A stretch of 64,000 nt of DNA from JBFXAN01 sp050184225 (GTDB taxonomy: Bacteria; Chloroflexota; Dehalococcoidia; CAUJGQ01): positions 1 through 64,000 of the forward strand of contig JBFXAN010000002.1 in the NCBI GenBank assembly GCA_050184225.1, written 5' to 3'. Both the position numbers and the translations under genes were made by a program. The notes under the pieces were generated by a model that worked only from the letters and a program-made list of their open reading frames with translations, had not been told where the DNA came from and ran no database searches. This document shows, piece by piece, positions 1-7,616 of this stretch; position 1 is the stretch's first letter, and the number at the start of each line of letters is the position of its first letter.

Positions 1-171
1 GACGAAGGATCTATTGCCGGAGCCGGCGAGCGCCAGAATCGTGAGCAGCGCCACCACCTCGACGAGGAGCCGGCGATGCTCGGCTTGCAACCGGCTGATG
101 CGGAAACAGGCCTCCGGCGACGCCTGGAGCAACTCACTCAACAGCCCGTCATCGGCCTCGGCTGCGGTCAA
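1..171 (-). CDS. partial helical protein, hemerythrin-like (3' part cut by window edge)
   Basis: The minus-strand frame is open from position 237 to the window edge, and its C-terminal part lies outside. No ATG or GTG is in frame; TTG at 171 is the first plausible start. A short ATG frame about 90 bases upstream (reading MAVRRRLAHTG) stops early, so a frameshift near the start is possible. The visible residues are strongly helical, with an AHLTAAE segment followed by LQAEHRRLLVEV. This recalls the helices of small hemerythrin-like proteins that carry H/E iron ligands, but too few ligands are visible to assign it. It reads in the same direction as the OsmC gene upstream. The overlapping long plus-strand frame has Arg/Ser-rich shadow composition and is not accepted. 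Confidence 0.4.
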   Translation of the reverse strand, partial: MTAAEADDGLLSELLQASPEACFRISRLQAEHRRLLVEVVALLTILALAGSGNRSFV

Positions 172-363
172 GTGCGCACGGAGTAGGTTCCGGACGACTC
201 GCAGCTCACCGGCGACCCGTGTGGGCCAGGCGTCTCCTTACGGCCATCAGCGTTCCGGCGCCGTTGCATCAAGAACGAGCGTTGTCCGGTTGAGGACGGG
301 CTTGACGCGAACGGCAACACACCGCAGCTGCTCACAGCTACATCATTGGTCTATCGCCCACCG

Positions 364-831
364 TCATCGCTCGGCCGATGCACTCTTTACGAGCGGCGCC
401 GCTTCCTCAAGCGTGTACGTATGCACGACCTGGGCCGTCTGGCCGAGCATGGCTGAGACGGGGCAGTACCGTGTCGAGGAGAGTTCGACCGCCCGTGCCA
501 CGGACGCCTCGACCAACCCGCATCCGCGCAAGCGATGTTCGACGGTGACCTTGGTGTAGACCTGCGGGTGCTCCAGCGCCCGCTCGAGTCCGCGCACGCG
601 CACCTCGTAGGCAACGACATCCTGGCGCATCTTGCGCAGGATGGAGATCACGTCCATCCCGGTGCAACCGGCCAGAGCGAGCAGCACGACCTCCATCGGC
701 CGCGGACCACGCCCCGTACCGCCAACCGCAGGTTCGGCATCCAACGCCAACTCGAAACCGGAGCCGGTGTGACCAACGAAACACATCCCGTCGTCAAGCG
801 TCGCGCTCGCTGTATAGATCGTCGGCATCAT
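364..831 (-). CDS. OsmC/Ohr family peroxidase
   Basis: This 155-residue protein has the OsmC layout. The peroxidatic cysteine is in LAGCTGMDV (about residue 56) at the start of the central helix, and the resolving cysteine is in RYCPVSAML near residue 125. The family reduces organic hydroperoxides or persulfides in the cytoplasm using this Cys pair. An upstream ATG at 843 exists, but a GGAG sits seven bases before the ATG at 831, so 831 is preferred. Length is normal for the family. OsmC, Ohr and YhfA-type subgroups cannot be separated by eye. It fits the oxidative and general stress content of the window. No copy of the recurrent 12-mer lies directly upstream. Confidence 0.9.
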   Translation of the reverse strand: MMPTIYTASATLDDGMCFVGHTGSGFELALDAEPAVGGTGRGPRPMEVVLLALAGCTGMDVISILRKMRQDVVAYEVRVRGLERALEHPQVYTKVTVEHRLRGCGLVEASVARAVELSSTRYCPVSAMLGQTAQVVHTYTLEEAAPLVKSASAER

Positions 832-941
832 GCATGTCTCCATTGGCGCGGTCCACTGTACCGCGCCTGACTATTCCCAGAACCCCGCCAGGGTCCGCAT
901 CGGATATTTCTCCGACAGCACAATGGATGGGTGATTGTCGT

Positions 942-1163
942 TCAATTCGCCCGTAGGGCACCGGCGGACGAACCTTCAGGACTCTCTAGTGCTACTTCCT
1001 CCTCTTCGCCGGCGACCAGCAGTTCCACGTGCTGCAGGATGCGGCTCTCGTCGTCTGTGCTGAGGTTGTAGGGCGCCAGTGCCTTCTTCGTGTCCTGGAG
1101 CACAGCCTCACGAAATGTGACGTCGTGAATCGCTCGTGCCATCGCGTGCTCAAATTGCGTCAT
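942..1163 (-). CDS. small protein resembling Franean1_4349/LigA-type RiPP leader
   Basis: A 73-residue protein with a GGAT ribosome site about 10 bases before its ATG. Residues 1-47 follow the pattern FRxxxLxDxxxALxxYxLsxddxxxL (FREAVLQDTKKALAPYNLS). This matches small helical domains related to LigA, Nif11-like leaders and the Franean1_4349 precursor family. The C-terminal tail is acidic then Ser/Gly/Ala-rich and lacks Cys, so no obvious core peptide is visible. No maturation enzyme is encoded nearby. It could equally be a stand-alone regulatory or chaperone-like helical protein. That the gene is real is likely; the RiPP assignment is speculative. Confidence 0.6.
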   Translation of the reverse strand: MTQFEHAMARAIHDVTFREAVLQDTKKALAPYNLSTDDESRILQHVELLVAGEEEEVALESPEGSSAGALRAN

Positions 1164-1212
1164 CTTCGTACCATCCTTTCATCGGCGTCCCGTGGATCGT
1201 CTGCGTCGAAAG

Positions 1213-1635
1213 CTACGCCGCGTGTGTCGTGATTTCACTCCTCGACCGGGGCATGCGCCGGTCCCGAATTGTCACCCAGAGCAGCCCACCCATGCCGGCG
1301 AGGAGCATCGTTGGTGCACCAACAATCGCGATCAGGATGAAGGTTGGCTCCTCTATGCCTGTAATCGCATATTCCACGTTGTGCAGCACGACTGCGAGGA
1401 TGAAGGTGGGCAGAGCCAGACCAGTGATCCAGGCGAAGGTCCGGCGTCGGGCGTCCTGCATCAGCAGCAGAACCGCCGCCGCGAGTACGACGCCGGCCGC
1501 CAGAGTGGTCGGCCAGGCGATGACGTCGCGTCCGGCCAGCACGGGCAGGTAGAACAGGAGCACCGCTGTGCCGACGAGCAGCGCGGCCGCCGTCCACCGA
1601 CCCCAGTGCAATCCTCCGGTGTGCATGCGTTCCAT
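1213..1635 (-). CDS. four-helix membrane protein of unknown function
   Basis: This 140-residue protein starts at the ATG at 1633-1635, preceded by a strong GGAGGT five to six bases away. The open frame continues upstream to 1923, but that part has Arg-rich noncoding character. Four hydrophobic segments (about residues 13-31, 38-58, 66-88 and 96-120) suggest a small integral membrane protein with its tail in the cytoplasm (TIRDRRMPRSRSE). I do not recognise a family. A full copy of the recurrent regulatory element lies about 80 bases upstream on the same strand, so it probably belongs to the same regulon as the stress genes further along. Confidence 0.7.
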   Translation of the reverse strand: MERMHTGGLHWGRWTAAALLVGTAVLLFYLPVLAGRDVIAWPTTLAAGVVLAAAVLLLMQDARRRTFAWITGLALPTFILAVVLHNVEYAITGIEEPTFILIAIVGAPTMLLAGMGGLLWVTIRDRRMPRSRSEITTHAA

Positions 1636-1713
1636 GGCACACCTCCGTATGCCGGCTCGGCTTGTACGGGTGGATCTGCCGGTGGAATCAGTGTCACGCC
1701 GATTGTGGGCTAC

Positions 1714-1749
1714 GTCTGTCAGGCATTGTCTGGAACGTCGCGCGGGGCA
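1714..1749 (-). promoter_or_regulatory. recurrent bipartite element, site A (minus orientation)
   Basis: Read on the minus strand, TGCCCC (1749-1744) is followed 24 bp later (start to start) by TGCCTGACAGAC (1725-1714). It points at the membrane protein starting at 1635. The rest of the gap 1636-1975 shows no gene I can support. Confidence 0.65.
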
Positions 1750-1975
1750 ACCTCCGTCGATACGTCTCCTCTGCCTTCGATGAAAGTGGATACGTTTGCG
1801 GCAGAGAAGGTCAGCAGTGTCGCCGCCCTGTCGCTCTACCCTCACGCAGAAGGATGATGTGTCCGGTCCCGTACGCGTGAAGAGCGCGAACTCAGACCAA
1901 AGAAGCCCACGCATAGAGGACAACTCATCGCGGATCGTCTGACTGAATCCTCACCTCCCGCCGCACGACCGCGCG

Positions 1976-2158
1976 ATGGCCGTACGCCATGGAGCGGTCA
2001 CGGTGATTGTCTTCGTCGACGCCGGAGCAGTGGCGCTACTTGCCCTTCTCATCCCATTGCCGGAGCAGGTGCGCGTACCCGTGGCGATCGCGCTGACTCT
2101 GGCGACTCTGCTTGGCGCCGGCGCGGTGCGCGGGCTCCTGCTGCCGCGGGCATGGTAG
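1976..2158 (+). CDS. small hydrophobic protein, two predicted membrane helices
   Basis: A 60-residue open frame, almost wholly hydrophobic, with two likely transmembrane segments (about residues 8-27 and 33-55) separated by a short PLPEQVRVP turn. The ribosome site is poor (CCTCCCGCC lies upstream rather than a purine run). The coding case rests on protein-like composition and lack of a competing frame. No family recognised. It may be a small membrane peptide or a chance frame in a GC-rich gap. Confidence 0.4.
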   Translation: MAVRHGAVTVIVFVDAGAVALLALLIPLPEQVRVPVAIALTLATLLGAGAVRGLLLPRAW

Positions 2159-2282
2159 CGGTGCGGGCTGGAGATGCTCCTCGTGAGTACCGCCGCCGCT
2201 GGGGACGCCTATCTCACCGGATCGCTCGTTGCCATGGTGACGAGTGGTGCAAGTTGACCTGCCATAATGCGCCCATCGTCAC

Positions 2283-3293
2283 CTAACCTCCCATGGGGGG
2301 TGGGGCAGATGGCGACGCGTCACGGGGATGGTGCTCGTCGCCATCGCGTTCCCCAGCACTCAGTGCCCCGGACATCACATCCCGCCGGTAGACGATGGCG
2401 AACACGAGTCCGACCATGACACTGCCGCCGACAATATTGCCCAGCGTCACCGTTACCATATTGCGAACGAAGCCGGCCCACGTGAGGGCGTCGAGGTCCC
2501 CGACCGACGTCACTGCAACCTGGTCGCGCAAGAGGATACCCAGCGGGATAAAGTACATATTGGCGACGCTGTGCTCAAGACCGGCCGCGACAAAAGCCGA
2601 GATGGGGAATACGACCGCGAGCACCTTATCGGTGACGCTCCGCCCTGCGAGCGCCATCCATACCGCGAGACAGACCAACACGTTACAGAGCACAGCGCGG
2701 AAGAACGCCTCCGCAAGGGGCAGCGCCGTCTTGGCGGCGGCGATCCCTACCGCTGCCTGTCCCACCTGCTCGCCGCCAAGCCGCCACTCGCCCGAGAGAA
2801 TCACGACCAAGGCTAGACCAACGGCGCCGGCGAGATTTGCCACGAAGACAATTCCGAGATTGCGGAACAGCTCGACGGCAGTGATGCGCCGTGCCACCCA
2901 TGCCATCACGAGCAGATTATTGCCGGTGAAGAGCTCGGCGCCCGCCACGACCACAAGCACCAACCCAAGCGAAAAGACAACTCCACCGAGCACTCGTCCC
3001 AGCGCAAAACCGAGGCTTGGGTCGCTTGCAACCAGCGTGTAGTAGAGCGCGCCGAGCGCGATGAATCCTCCCGCGAGTATGCCCAGCGTCACCGTGGAGA
3101 GGAGCGGGAGCCGTGCCTTCGTTGCGCCGATGGCCGCCAGTCGCGTCGCGATCTCCTTGGGCGCGTACGCATCAAGCCCGGAGACGGCTACAATCTGATT
3201 CGTCGCTGCAGTGCTGGGCTCGTGCGCCGGCACTCGGCCGTCGGTGCTCGCGCGCCTCGAAGTGTGTTGGGAGCGGGGCGGCGAGGTACTCAT
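2283..3293 (-). CDS. formate/nitrite transporter family channel (FNT)
   Basis: A 336-residue membrane protein. After a cytoplasmic N-terminus of about 65 residues come six hydrophobic helices typical of the pentameric FNT channels (FocA, NirC, HSC). Family signatures are visible as GAELFTGNNLLV near the middle and EHSVANMYFIPLGI in the second half; the latter holds the pore histidine region. Substrates in the family are formate, nitrite or hydrosulfide; which applies here cannot be read from sequence. An upstream ATG at 3332 exists, but the ATG at 3291-3293 has GAAGGGAA in a good position. The long polar tails at both ends are unusual for FocA. Paired inverted copies of the recurrent element lie upstream at 3363-3409. 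Confidence 0.9.
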   Translation of the reverse strand: MSTSPPRSQHTSRRASTDGRVPAHEPSTAATNQIVAVSGLDAYAPKEIATRLAAIGATKARLPLLSTVTLGILAGGFIALGALYYTLVASDPSLGFALGRVLGGVVFSLGLVLVVVAGAELFTGNNLLVMAWVARRITAVELFRNLGIVFVANLAGAVGLALVVILSGEWRLGGEQVGQAAVGIAAAKTALPLAEAFFRAVLCNVLVCLAVWMALAGRSVTDKVLAVVFPISAFVAAGLEHSVANMYFIPLGILLRDQVAVTSVGDLDALTWAGFVRNMVTVTLGNIVGGSVMVGLVFAIVYRRDVMSGALSAGERDGDEHHPRDASPSAPPPMGG

Positions 3294-3362
3294 ACGCGGA
3301 TTCCCTTCGTCCTGAACTTCAGCGGGTCGCATACGCCGACGCTACGCCATACATCTGCCGGT

Positions 3363-3374
3363 GTCTGTCAGGTA
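3363..3374 (-). promoter_or_regulatory. recurrent element, site B
   Basis: TACCTGACAGAC on the minus strand, pointing at the FNT gene. It forms an inverted pair with the plus-strand copy at 3398-3409, with exactly 23 bases between the arms. Confidence 0.65.
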
Positions 3375-3397
3375 ACATGCCTGGCGTCGGAGCGACC

Positions 3398-3409
3398 TAC
3401 CCGACAGAC
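3398..3409 (+). promoter_or_regulatory. recurrent element, site C (inverted partner of site B)
   Basis: TACCCGACAGAC on the plus strand. No plus-strand gene follows at close range: the next 170 bases hold nothing I can support, and the converging monooxygenase ends at 3583. Its role is therefore more likely as the second half of an operator for the FNT gene. Confidence 0.6.
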
Positions 3410-3582
3410 ATGCTCACCGCAATACCAACGCGCGAAACGGTAGTCTGACTCGTGACCAAGCTCTGCAATCTGCCCGATCAGCACTTCGCGTTAGTCGGCG
3501 ACGCACTGGCAGCTGCCGCCGGTGGATCTCCAAAGTGTGCAGAGGGTAGCAAGTGGTCACGCACAGGTTGACCCCGCCGATT

Positions 3583-5139
3583 CTATGCTGCGACCGTCGG
3601 CGTCACGGCGCCGACGCGTGCGAGCCATGCTCGCATCTGGGTGGTGTCGGCTGTCCGGCAGCGGAAGCCGACATACCCATCGGGACGAACGGCCACGAGA
3701 CCCGTGCCGGGTACGCTAGCCAGTCGATGGAATGTGACGTGTGGACCGAAGTCCCGATGCTCGATGTGATTCGCATCGCGGTGCAGAAGCACATGGATGC
3801 CCGGCCGGGCGAGCAGGGAATGCAGGCGAAGACGGCGCCCCTCCACGGTGACCGTGGCGTCGGGCAGCCGCCGGCCGGGGCGTGGAGCGGCGGATAGGCG
3901 AGGGTGGCCTTCTACCGACAGGGGGCTGTTGCGGTACGCCAGCCCCAAACGAGACACGAACCGGACCGCCTCGGCGACCAACCGGCGTTGGCGGAGAAGG
4001 ACCGGCACCGCCGGTGCGCCGAGCGGGGCGGCCACGCCGCGGAGGAGCGAGGGCAGCGGGCCGGTAGAGGACTCGGCCCAGAATGCCATGTTGGTGAGCG
4101 CCAGCATCTGGCGCGCCACCGGCCGGCGCTCGCGCTCGTAGGAGTCGAGCAGGGCCGCGCGATCGGTCGCGTGTGGGGCGAACGCGAGCTTCCATCCAAG
4201 GTTGATCGCGTCCTGGATGCCGGTATTCATCCCGTGGCCGCCGGCCGGCGACCAAGCGTGGGCGGCGTCTCCCGCAAGGTAGAGCCGGCCCTGCCGGAAT
4301 CGGCCGGCGAGTCGATGTTGGAGCGGGAACCGCGCAGACCACACCACGTCGCTGATCCGCGCGGCGAGTCCCGCGCCGGCTACCAGCGCCTGCAGCTCAT
4401 CGACACACACCGGCGGGCCGGGCTGGCCGAATGGCAGCCGATCCTGCCCCGCGGGCCGGGTCGCCAGGAGTCGCCAGGTCGCTCGCTCGCCGAGCGCAAA
4501 GAGAAACACCAGGCCGCGTCGACCGGCGACCACGTGAGCGATGCCGGCCTCTAGGTTCCCGTCGAGTTCGACGTCGGCGAGCACGACCTCTTCGCCGTAC
4601 GGCCCGCCGCGCCAGCCGATGCCGGCCGATCGGCGGACAATACTCTGCGGGCCGTCGCATCCAGCGACGAAGTCGCAGTCCACCACCTCAACGCCGGCCG
4701 GCGACCGGATGGTTGCATGCGCCCTGACAGCCTCATCACAGACCGCGACCGCCTCTGTGCCCCGTTCTACCGCGATCCCCCGGTCCGCGAGGGCATCCGC
4801 GAGCACCGTCTCGACGTCCATCTGTCGGACGAGGGAGAGGTGCGGGAATGCCGTGTCCGGCAGCGCAAGCTCGGCCAGGCGGGCGGCAACCACGCGGGAG
4901 CCGAGGTGCAAGCGCACCGCCGGCGCGATGTCCGCCCTGGACAGGAGCGGCTCGGTCACGCCAAAGGGACGCAGCACCTCCAGCGTGCGGGGATGCACAA
5001 TGAGGGCGCGAGATGGGCGGTATGCCTCAGAGCGTCGTTCGACGATTCGGACGCGGGCGCCGTGGTCGTGCGCCACCAACGCCAACGAAAGGCCGGTCGG
5101 GCCGGAGCCCACCACCAGAATGTCTGTGGCCCGGTTCAT
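3583..5139 (-). CDS. FAD-dependent aromatic hydroxylase-type monooxygenase
   Basis: A 518-residue class A flavoprotein monooxygenase. The N-terminal Rossmann motif is GSGPTGLSLA (about residues 11-20). The mid DG motif appears as CDFVAGCDGPQS, and the GD motif as LYLAGDAAHAWSPAGGHGMN. Relatives (PheA/MhpA/TetX-like) use NAD(P)H and O2 to hydroxylate or epoxidise aromatic or polyketide substrates. The C-terminal thioredoxin-like domain of phenol hydroxylases is only partly represented. The ATG at 5139 has GGAGGT four bases before it and overlaps the stop of the upstream gene (ATGA), so the two are translationally coupled. Substrate unknown. Confidence 0.88.
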   Translation of the reverse strand: MNRATDILVVGSGPTGLSLALVAHDHGARVRIVERRSEAYRPSRALIVHPRTLEVLRPFGVTEPLLSRADIAPAVRLHLGSRVVAARLAELALPDTAFPHLSLVRQMDVETVLADALADRGIAVERGTEAVAVCDEAVRAHATIRSPAGVEVVDCDFVAGCDGPQSIVRRSAGIGWRGGPYGEEVVLADVELDGNLEAGIAHVVAGRRGLVFLFALGERATWRLLATRPAGQDRLPFGQPGPPVCVDELQALVAGAGLAARISDVVWSARFPLQHRLAGRFRQGRLYLAGDAAHAWSPAGGHGMNTGIQDAINLGWKLAFAPHATDRAALLDSYERERRPVARQMLALTNMAFWAESSTGPLPSLLRGVAAPLGAPAVPVLLRQRRLVAEAVRFVSRLGLAYRNSPLSVEGHPRLSAAPRPGRRLPDATVTVEGRRLRLHSLLARPGIHVLLHRDANHIEHRDFGPHVTFHRLASVPGTGLVAVRPDGYVGFRCRTADTTQMRAWLARVGAVTPTVAA

Positions 5140-5789
5140 GTGACCTCCACCAGTCGCCACCATGCGGCCGCATCGCGCGGCGCCGTTTCGTCGAGCCGCT
5201 GCGGTGCTCGGAGCAGGTCGTCGCGCCGCATTCCCGGCAGCACCATGTAGTGGATCGATTGCGGATCGCATCCGAGTGCGAGCACCCGCCAGAGTGAGCG
5301 GGCGTAATGCTCGGCGCGCCCCGGGCCGTCCCACTCGTAGATACCCCGGTAGAGGCCGCGTTCGTCGTGGGCCAGCCACAGCTTGGAGACGAAGCCGGGG
5401 AAGCCGACGAACAACGGCGTGTTGAGCAGGCTCTCCCAGCGGAAGAGGGCGTGTCCCCTCCCACGCACAGCCCGCAGCCGGAAGCCGACGACGAGGGCGC
5501 AGGGGTTTGCCGGCGCCCCGCCCTCAACGACGGTCTCCCGATAGACGCGGGCCGTTGTGCCGTCCGCGAATCGTAGCCGCATGCCGACGCGCGAAGCCGG
5601 CAGGTGGATGCGCCGGTGTGCCAGCAGGCCAGTCGTGCTGGCGACGCAGCGAAGCAGCGCCGGCACCGCGACCCGTTTCGGCAGAGGCGACTGTTGGTTT
5701 GGAGCCTCCTCGGCGAATGCTGTTCGGCCCTTCATGGTCCCAATGGAACGAGTAGTTGGTTCCACCGTCTTGCCTGTCATCGAAGACAT
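5136..5789 (-). CDS. YdhR-like/ABM-fold protein of unknown function, coupled to monooxygenase
   Basis: A 217-residue protein whose stop overlaps the start of the FAD monooxygenase by four bases. The central part (VVGFRLRAVRGRG, then KLWLAHDERGLYRGIYEWDG) resembles the dimeric alpha+beta barrel of YdhR-like putative monooxygenases, where a bulky-residue-rich strand pair precedes a GIYEW-type motif. No cofactor motif is visible. A GGGAAGGGAAC ribosome site precedes the ATG at 5789; in-frame ATGs at 5780 and 5735 are alternatives. The coupling suggests that it acts on the same substrate or helps the flavoenzyme. The fold assignment is by eye. Confidence 0.65.
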   Translation of the reverse strand: MSSMTGKTVEPTTRSIGTMKGRTAFAEEAPNQQSPLPKRVAVPALLRCVASTTGLLAHRRIHLPASRVGMRLRFADGTTARVYRETVVEGGAPANPCALVVGFRLRAVRGRGHALFRWESLLNTPLFVGFPGFVSKLWLAHDERGLYRGIYEWDGPGRAEHYARSLWRVLALGCDPQSIHYMVLPGMRRDDLLRAPQRLDETAPRDAAAWWRLVEVT

Positions 5790-5825
5790 GTTCCCTTCCC
5801 CTTCCCGCCGACAGGCTCGGTCGCA

Positions 5826-7286
5826 TCACCCATGCGGTCGGGCACCATTGCCGGTATCAGATACCGACGGGAGCGGAGAGACGATTGTCGATCTCTGCTC
5901 CGCTGCATAGATGGACATTGCCTGAGGCGCAACCGTCTGGGCCACTCGTGGAGCGGTCACCGCCGATGGAGCCTGGCCCGTCGCGGCGCTCGGCTCGCCC
6001 AGCGCGATGCTGAGGCCGCCGAAGTTGGACTGTATGTATTGCAGCGTTGCTGCGATTGCGACGAAGAGGCCGGCGATGGCGCAGGACTCCTCGACGGTGG
6101 TGAGTATTTGGTAGATGAAATCCTGCTCGCCGGCGACGTCGACGTACCACCCGGAGAACATCTCCATGACCACCTCGCCGCCGACAAAGAGTGCTGCCGC
6201 AAGGATGTAGAGCCGGCGTGTTGCCTGCGGCAGATAGCCGATAAATCGGCGATAGAAGTATGCGACGACCACCACCGAGATCATGCCGACGATCACCCAG
6301 CTGTAGAGGAGCGGGCCGCTGAGGCCAATTCGGTCGCGAATGTCGTGCCATCCGGCGCCTCCGGGGTCATGGAGCTTAGCCACTTCATCAATCGAGAAGC
6401 CCAGCGTCAGCAGACCGAGCACCAGCCAGTGCTTCGCGAATCGATCACCAACCTGCTTCTTCGCTAACGCGATTGCGGTAAGCAGCATCGACAAGGCAAT
6501 GAGGGCGATCGCCGAGTACCAGGTACCGAGCGACGACTCCTCGTTCAGATCGAACATCCGCACAACCGAATCCCAAACGATCACGGTTGGATCGATGAAC
6601 CCAAATTCGACCATCACCAAAGTAAGCAGATCTGCGGCGGCAAGTGCTCCAACGATGAGGCCGAGGATGAGGACTATGTCCGGCGCCCAGACGGTTACTT
6701 TGAGTGGCGAAGTGCGATCCATTCGCGCGCGCGCATCGGTGTTCGGTCGCGCGATTACCCAGCGAAGACCGGTGCGCTCGTAGACATGAAACGGCAGCTT
6801 GAGCAGCACGGCGTCCAGTCCGACCCGAAGCAGCAGGTGATTCGAGCGGACCGGCTTGGAGGCGAGATACGCGAAGGTGCCGATGCCTGGCATGCCCGCG
6901 ATGAGGATGACGAGGGGCGAGTGAATGCTCAGCGCCTGCCGCCACTGGCGCCGATCAATGTTGCGGACCAACAGCCGGAGCGTTGCCAATAGCAGGTTGA
7001 GCAGGGTGTAGCTCGCCCGCGTGATGCTGCCGATTGGGAAACGCAGAACTGCACCGATGGCGAGATGAACGCCGAAGTGTGGCAGGACGGCGAGAACGGT
7101 TGGCTCATTCAGGTTTTGCCGGAGCTGCTCTGCCTCACACGCGCTCACCCGACCGTCACGCTCCCAGGCTCCGATGGAACCTTCCATCCAGCGTTGCGCC
7201 CGGGTTCGTCGTTGCTCCTTCCGATCGCTGCCGTCAATGTTTCCGAGCGGGCTGCTGGAACCCCTGTCCATGGTACTCGTGCTCAT
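5826..7286 (-). CDS. multi-pass membrane protein with N-terminal domain shared with the 13.8-15.8 kb fusion
   Basis: A 486-residue protein. Residues about 29-181 form a domain with the PHFGVHLAI and VLRFPIGS motifs and a SIHSPLVIL...GTFAYL segment. The same domain makes up the C-terminus of the large protein at 13763-15760; by hand count about 45% of positions are identical without gaps. Residues about 195-440 hold roughly seven hydrophobic segments, including WDSVVRMFDLNEE and GFSIDEVAKLHD. The tail is low-complexity Ala/Pro/Ser. No known family recognised. Reading divergently from pstS, its upstream region carries a weak, closely spaced version of the recurrent 12-mer at 7378-7407. Confidence 0.75.
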   Translation of the reverse strand: MSTSTMDRGSSSPLGNIDGSDRKEQRRTRAQRWMEGSIGAWERDGRVSACEAEQLRQNLNEPTVLAVLPHFGVHLAIGAVLRFPIGSITRASYTLLNLLLATLRLLVRNIDRRQWRQALSIHSPLVILIAGMPGIGTFAYLASKPVRSNHLLLRVGLDAVLLKLPFHVYERTGLRWVIARPNTDARARMDRTSPLKVTVWAPDIVLILGLIVGALAAADLLTLVMVEFGFIDPTVIVWDSVVRMFDLNEESSLGTWYSAIALIALSMLLTAIALAKKQVGDRFAKHWLVLGLLTLGFSIDEVAKLHDPGGAGWHDIRDRIGLSGPLLYSWVIVGMISVVVVAYFYRRFIGYLPQATRRLYILAAALFVGGEVVMEMFSGWYVDVAGEQDFIYQILTTVEESCAIAGLFVAIAATLQYIQSNFGGLSIALGEPSAATGQAPSAVTAPRVAQTVAPQAMSIYAAEQRSTIVSPLPSVSDTGNGARPHG

Positions 7287-7359
7287 CGCCGGCTCCTCCC
7301 TTCCCTGGTGGAGCGCCGCATTCGACGCCAGCTTCAGCGTGATATCTACGAGTGCCCGC

Positions 7360-7407
7360 GTCTGTCCGGCAGACTCGGTCAGTCGGGTGGGGAGTTACAC
7401 GACAGTC
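7360..7407. promoter_or_regulatory. palindrome and degenerate copies of the recurrent element
   Basis: GTCTGTCCGGCAGAC (7360-7374) is a 15-base palindrome with GTCTG/CAGAC arms, the same half-word as the recurrent 12-mer. Just beyond it, GTCAGTCGGGTG (7378-7389) and TACACGACAGTC (7396-7407) are 10-of-12 matches in opposite orientations. They lie in the divergent region between the minus-strand membrane protein and pstS (7287-7616), which holds no other gene. Confidence 0.45.
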
Positions 7408-7501
7408 ACCGCGGCGACCGGGGTCTCGGCTCCTGCACACCGTTGACTGTTTCGTCGATGTCCTGCATTTCCCCGCGTAAACCGCCTCATTTGTTGACCT
7501 C

Positions 7502-7513
7502 CACCCGACAGAC
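7502..7513 (+). promoter_or_regulatory. recurrent element, site D (upstream of pstS)
   Basis: CACCCGACAGAC, an 11-of-12 match pointing at pstS, about 100 bases before its start. No clean TRCCCC box is found 23 bp upstream. Confidence 0.6.
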
Positions 7514-7616
7514 ATGTGCGCGGGGGCACGGGAGACTCGAAATGGCGTAGACGACCGGGCAGACCTGGTTGCCAGTGCGGTCGATGCGCATCCGAAGTGA
7601 TGAGTGGAGTTCGGGT

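Noticed and set aside
14..559. Long plus-strand frame of 181 codons at the left edge
   Set aside because: Arg/Ser/Thr-rich shadow composition; it lies antisense to the OsmC gene and to a better minus-strand frame.
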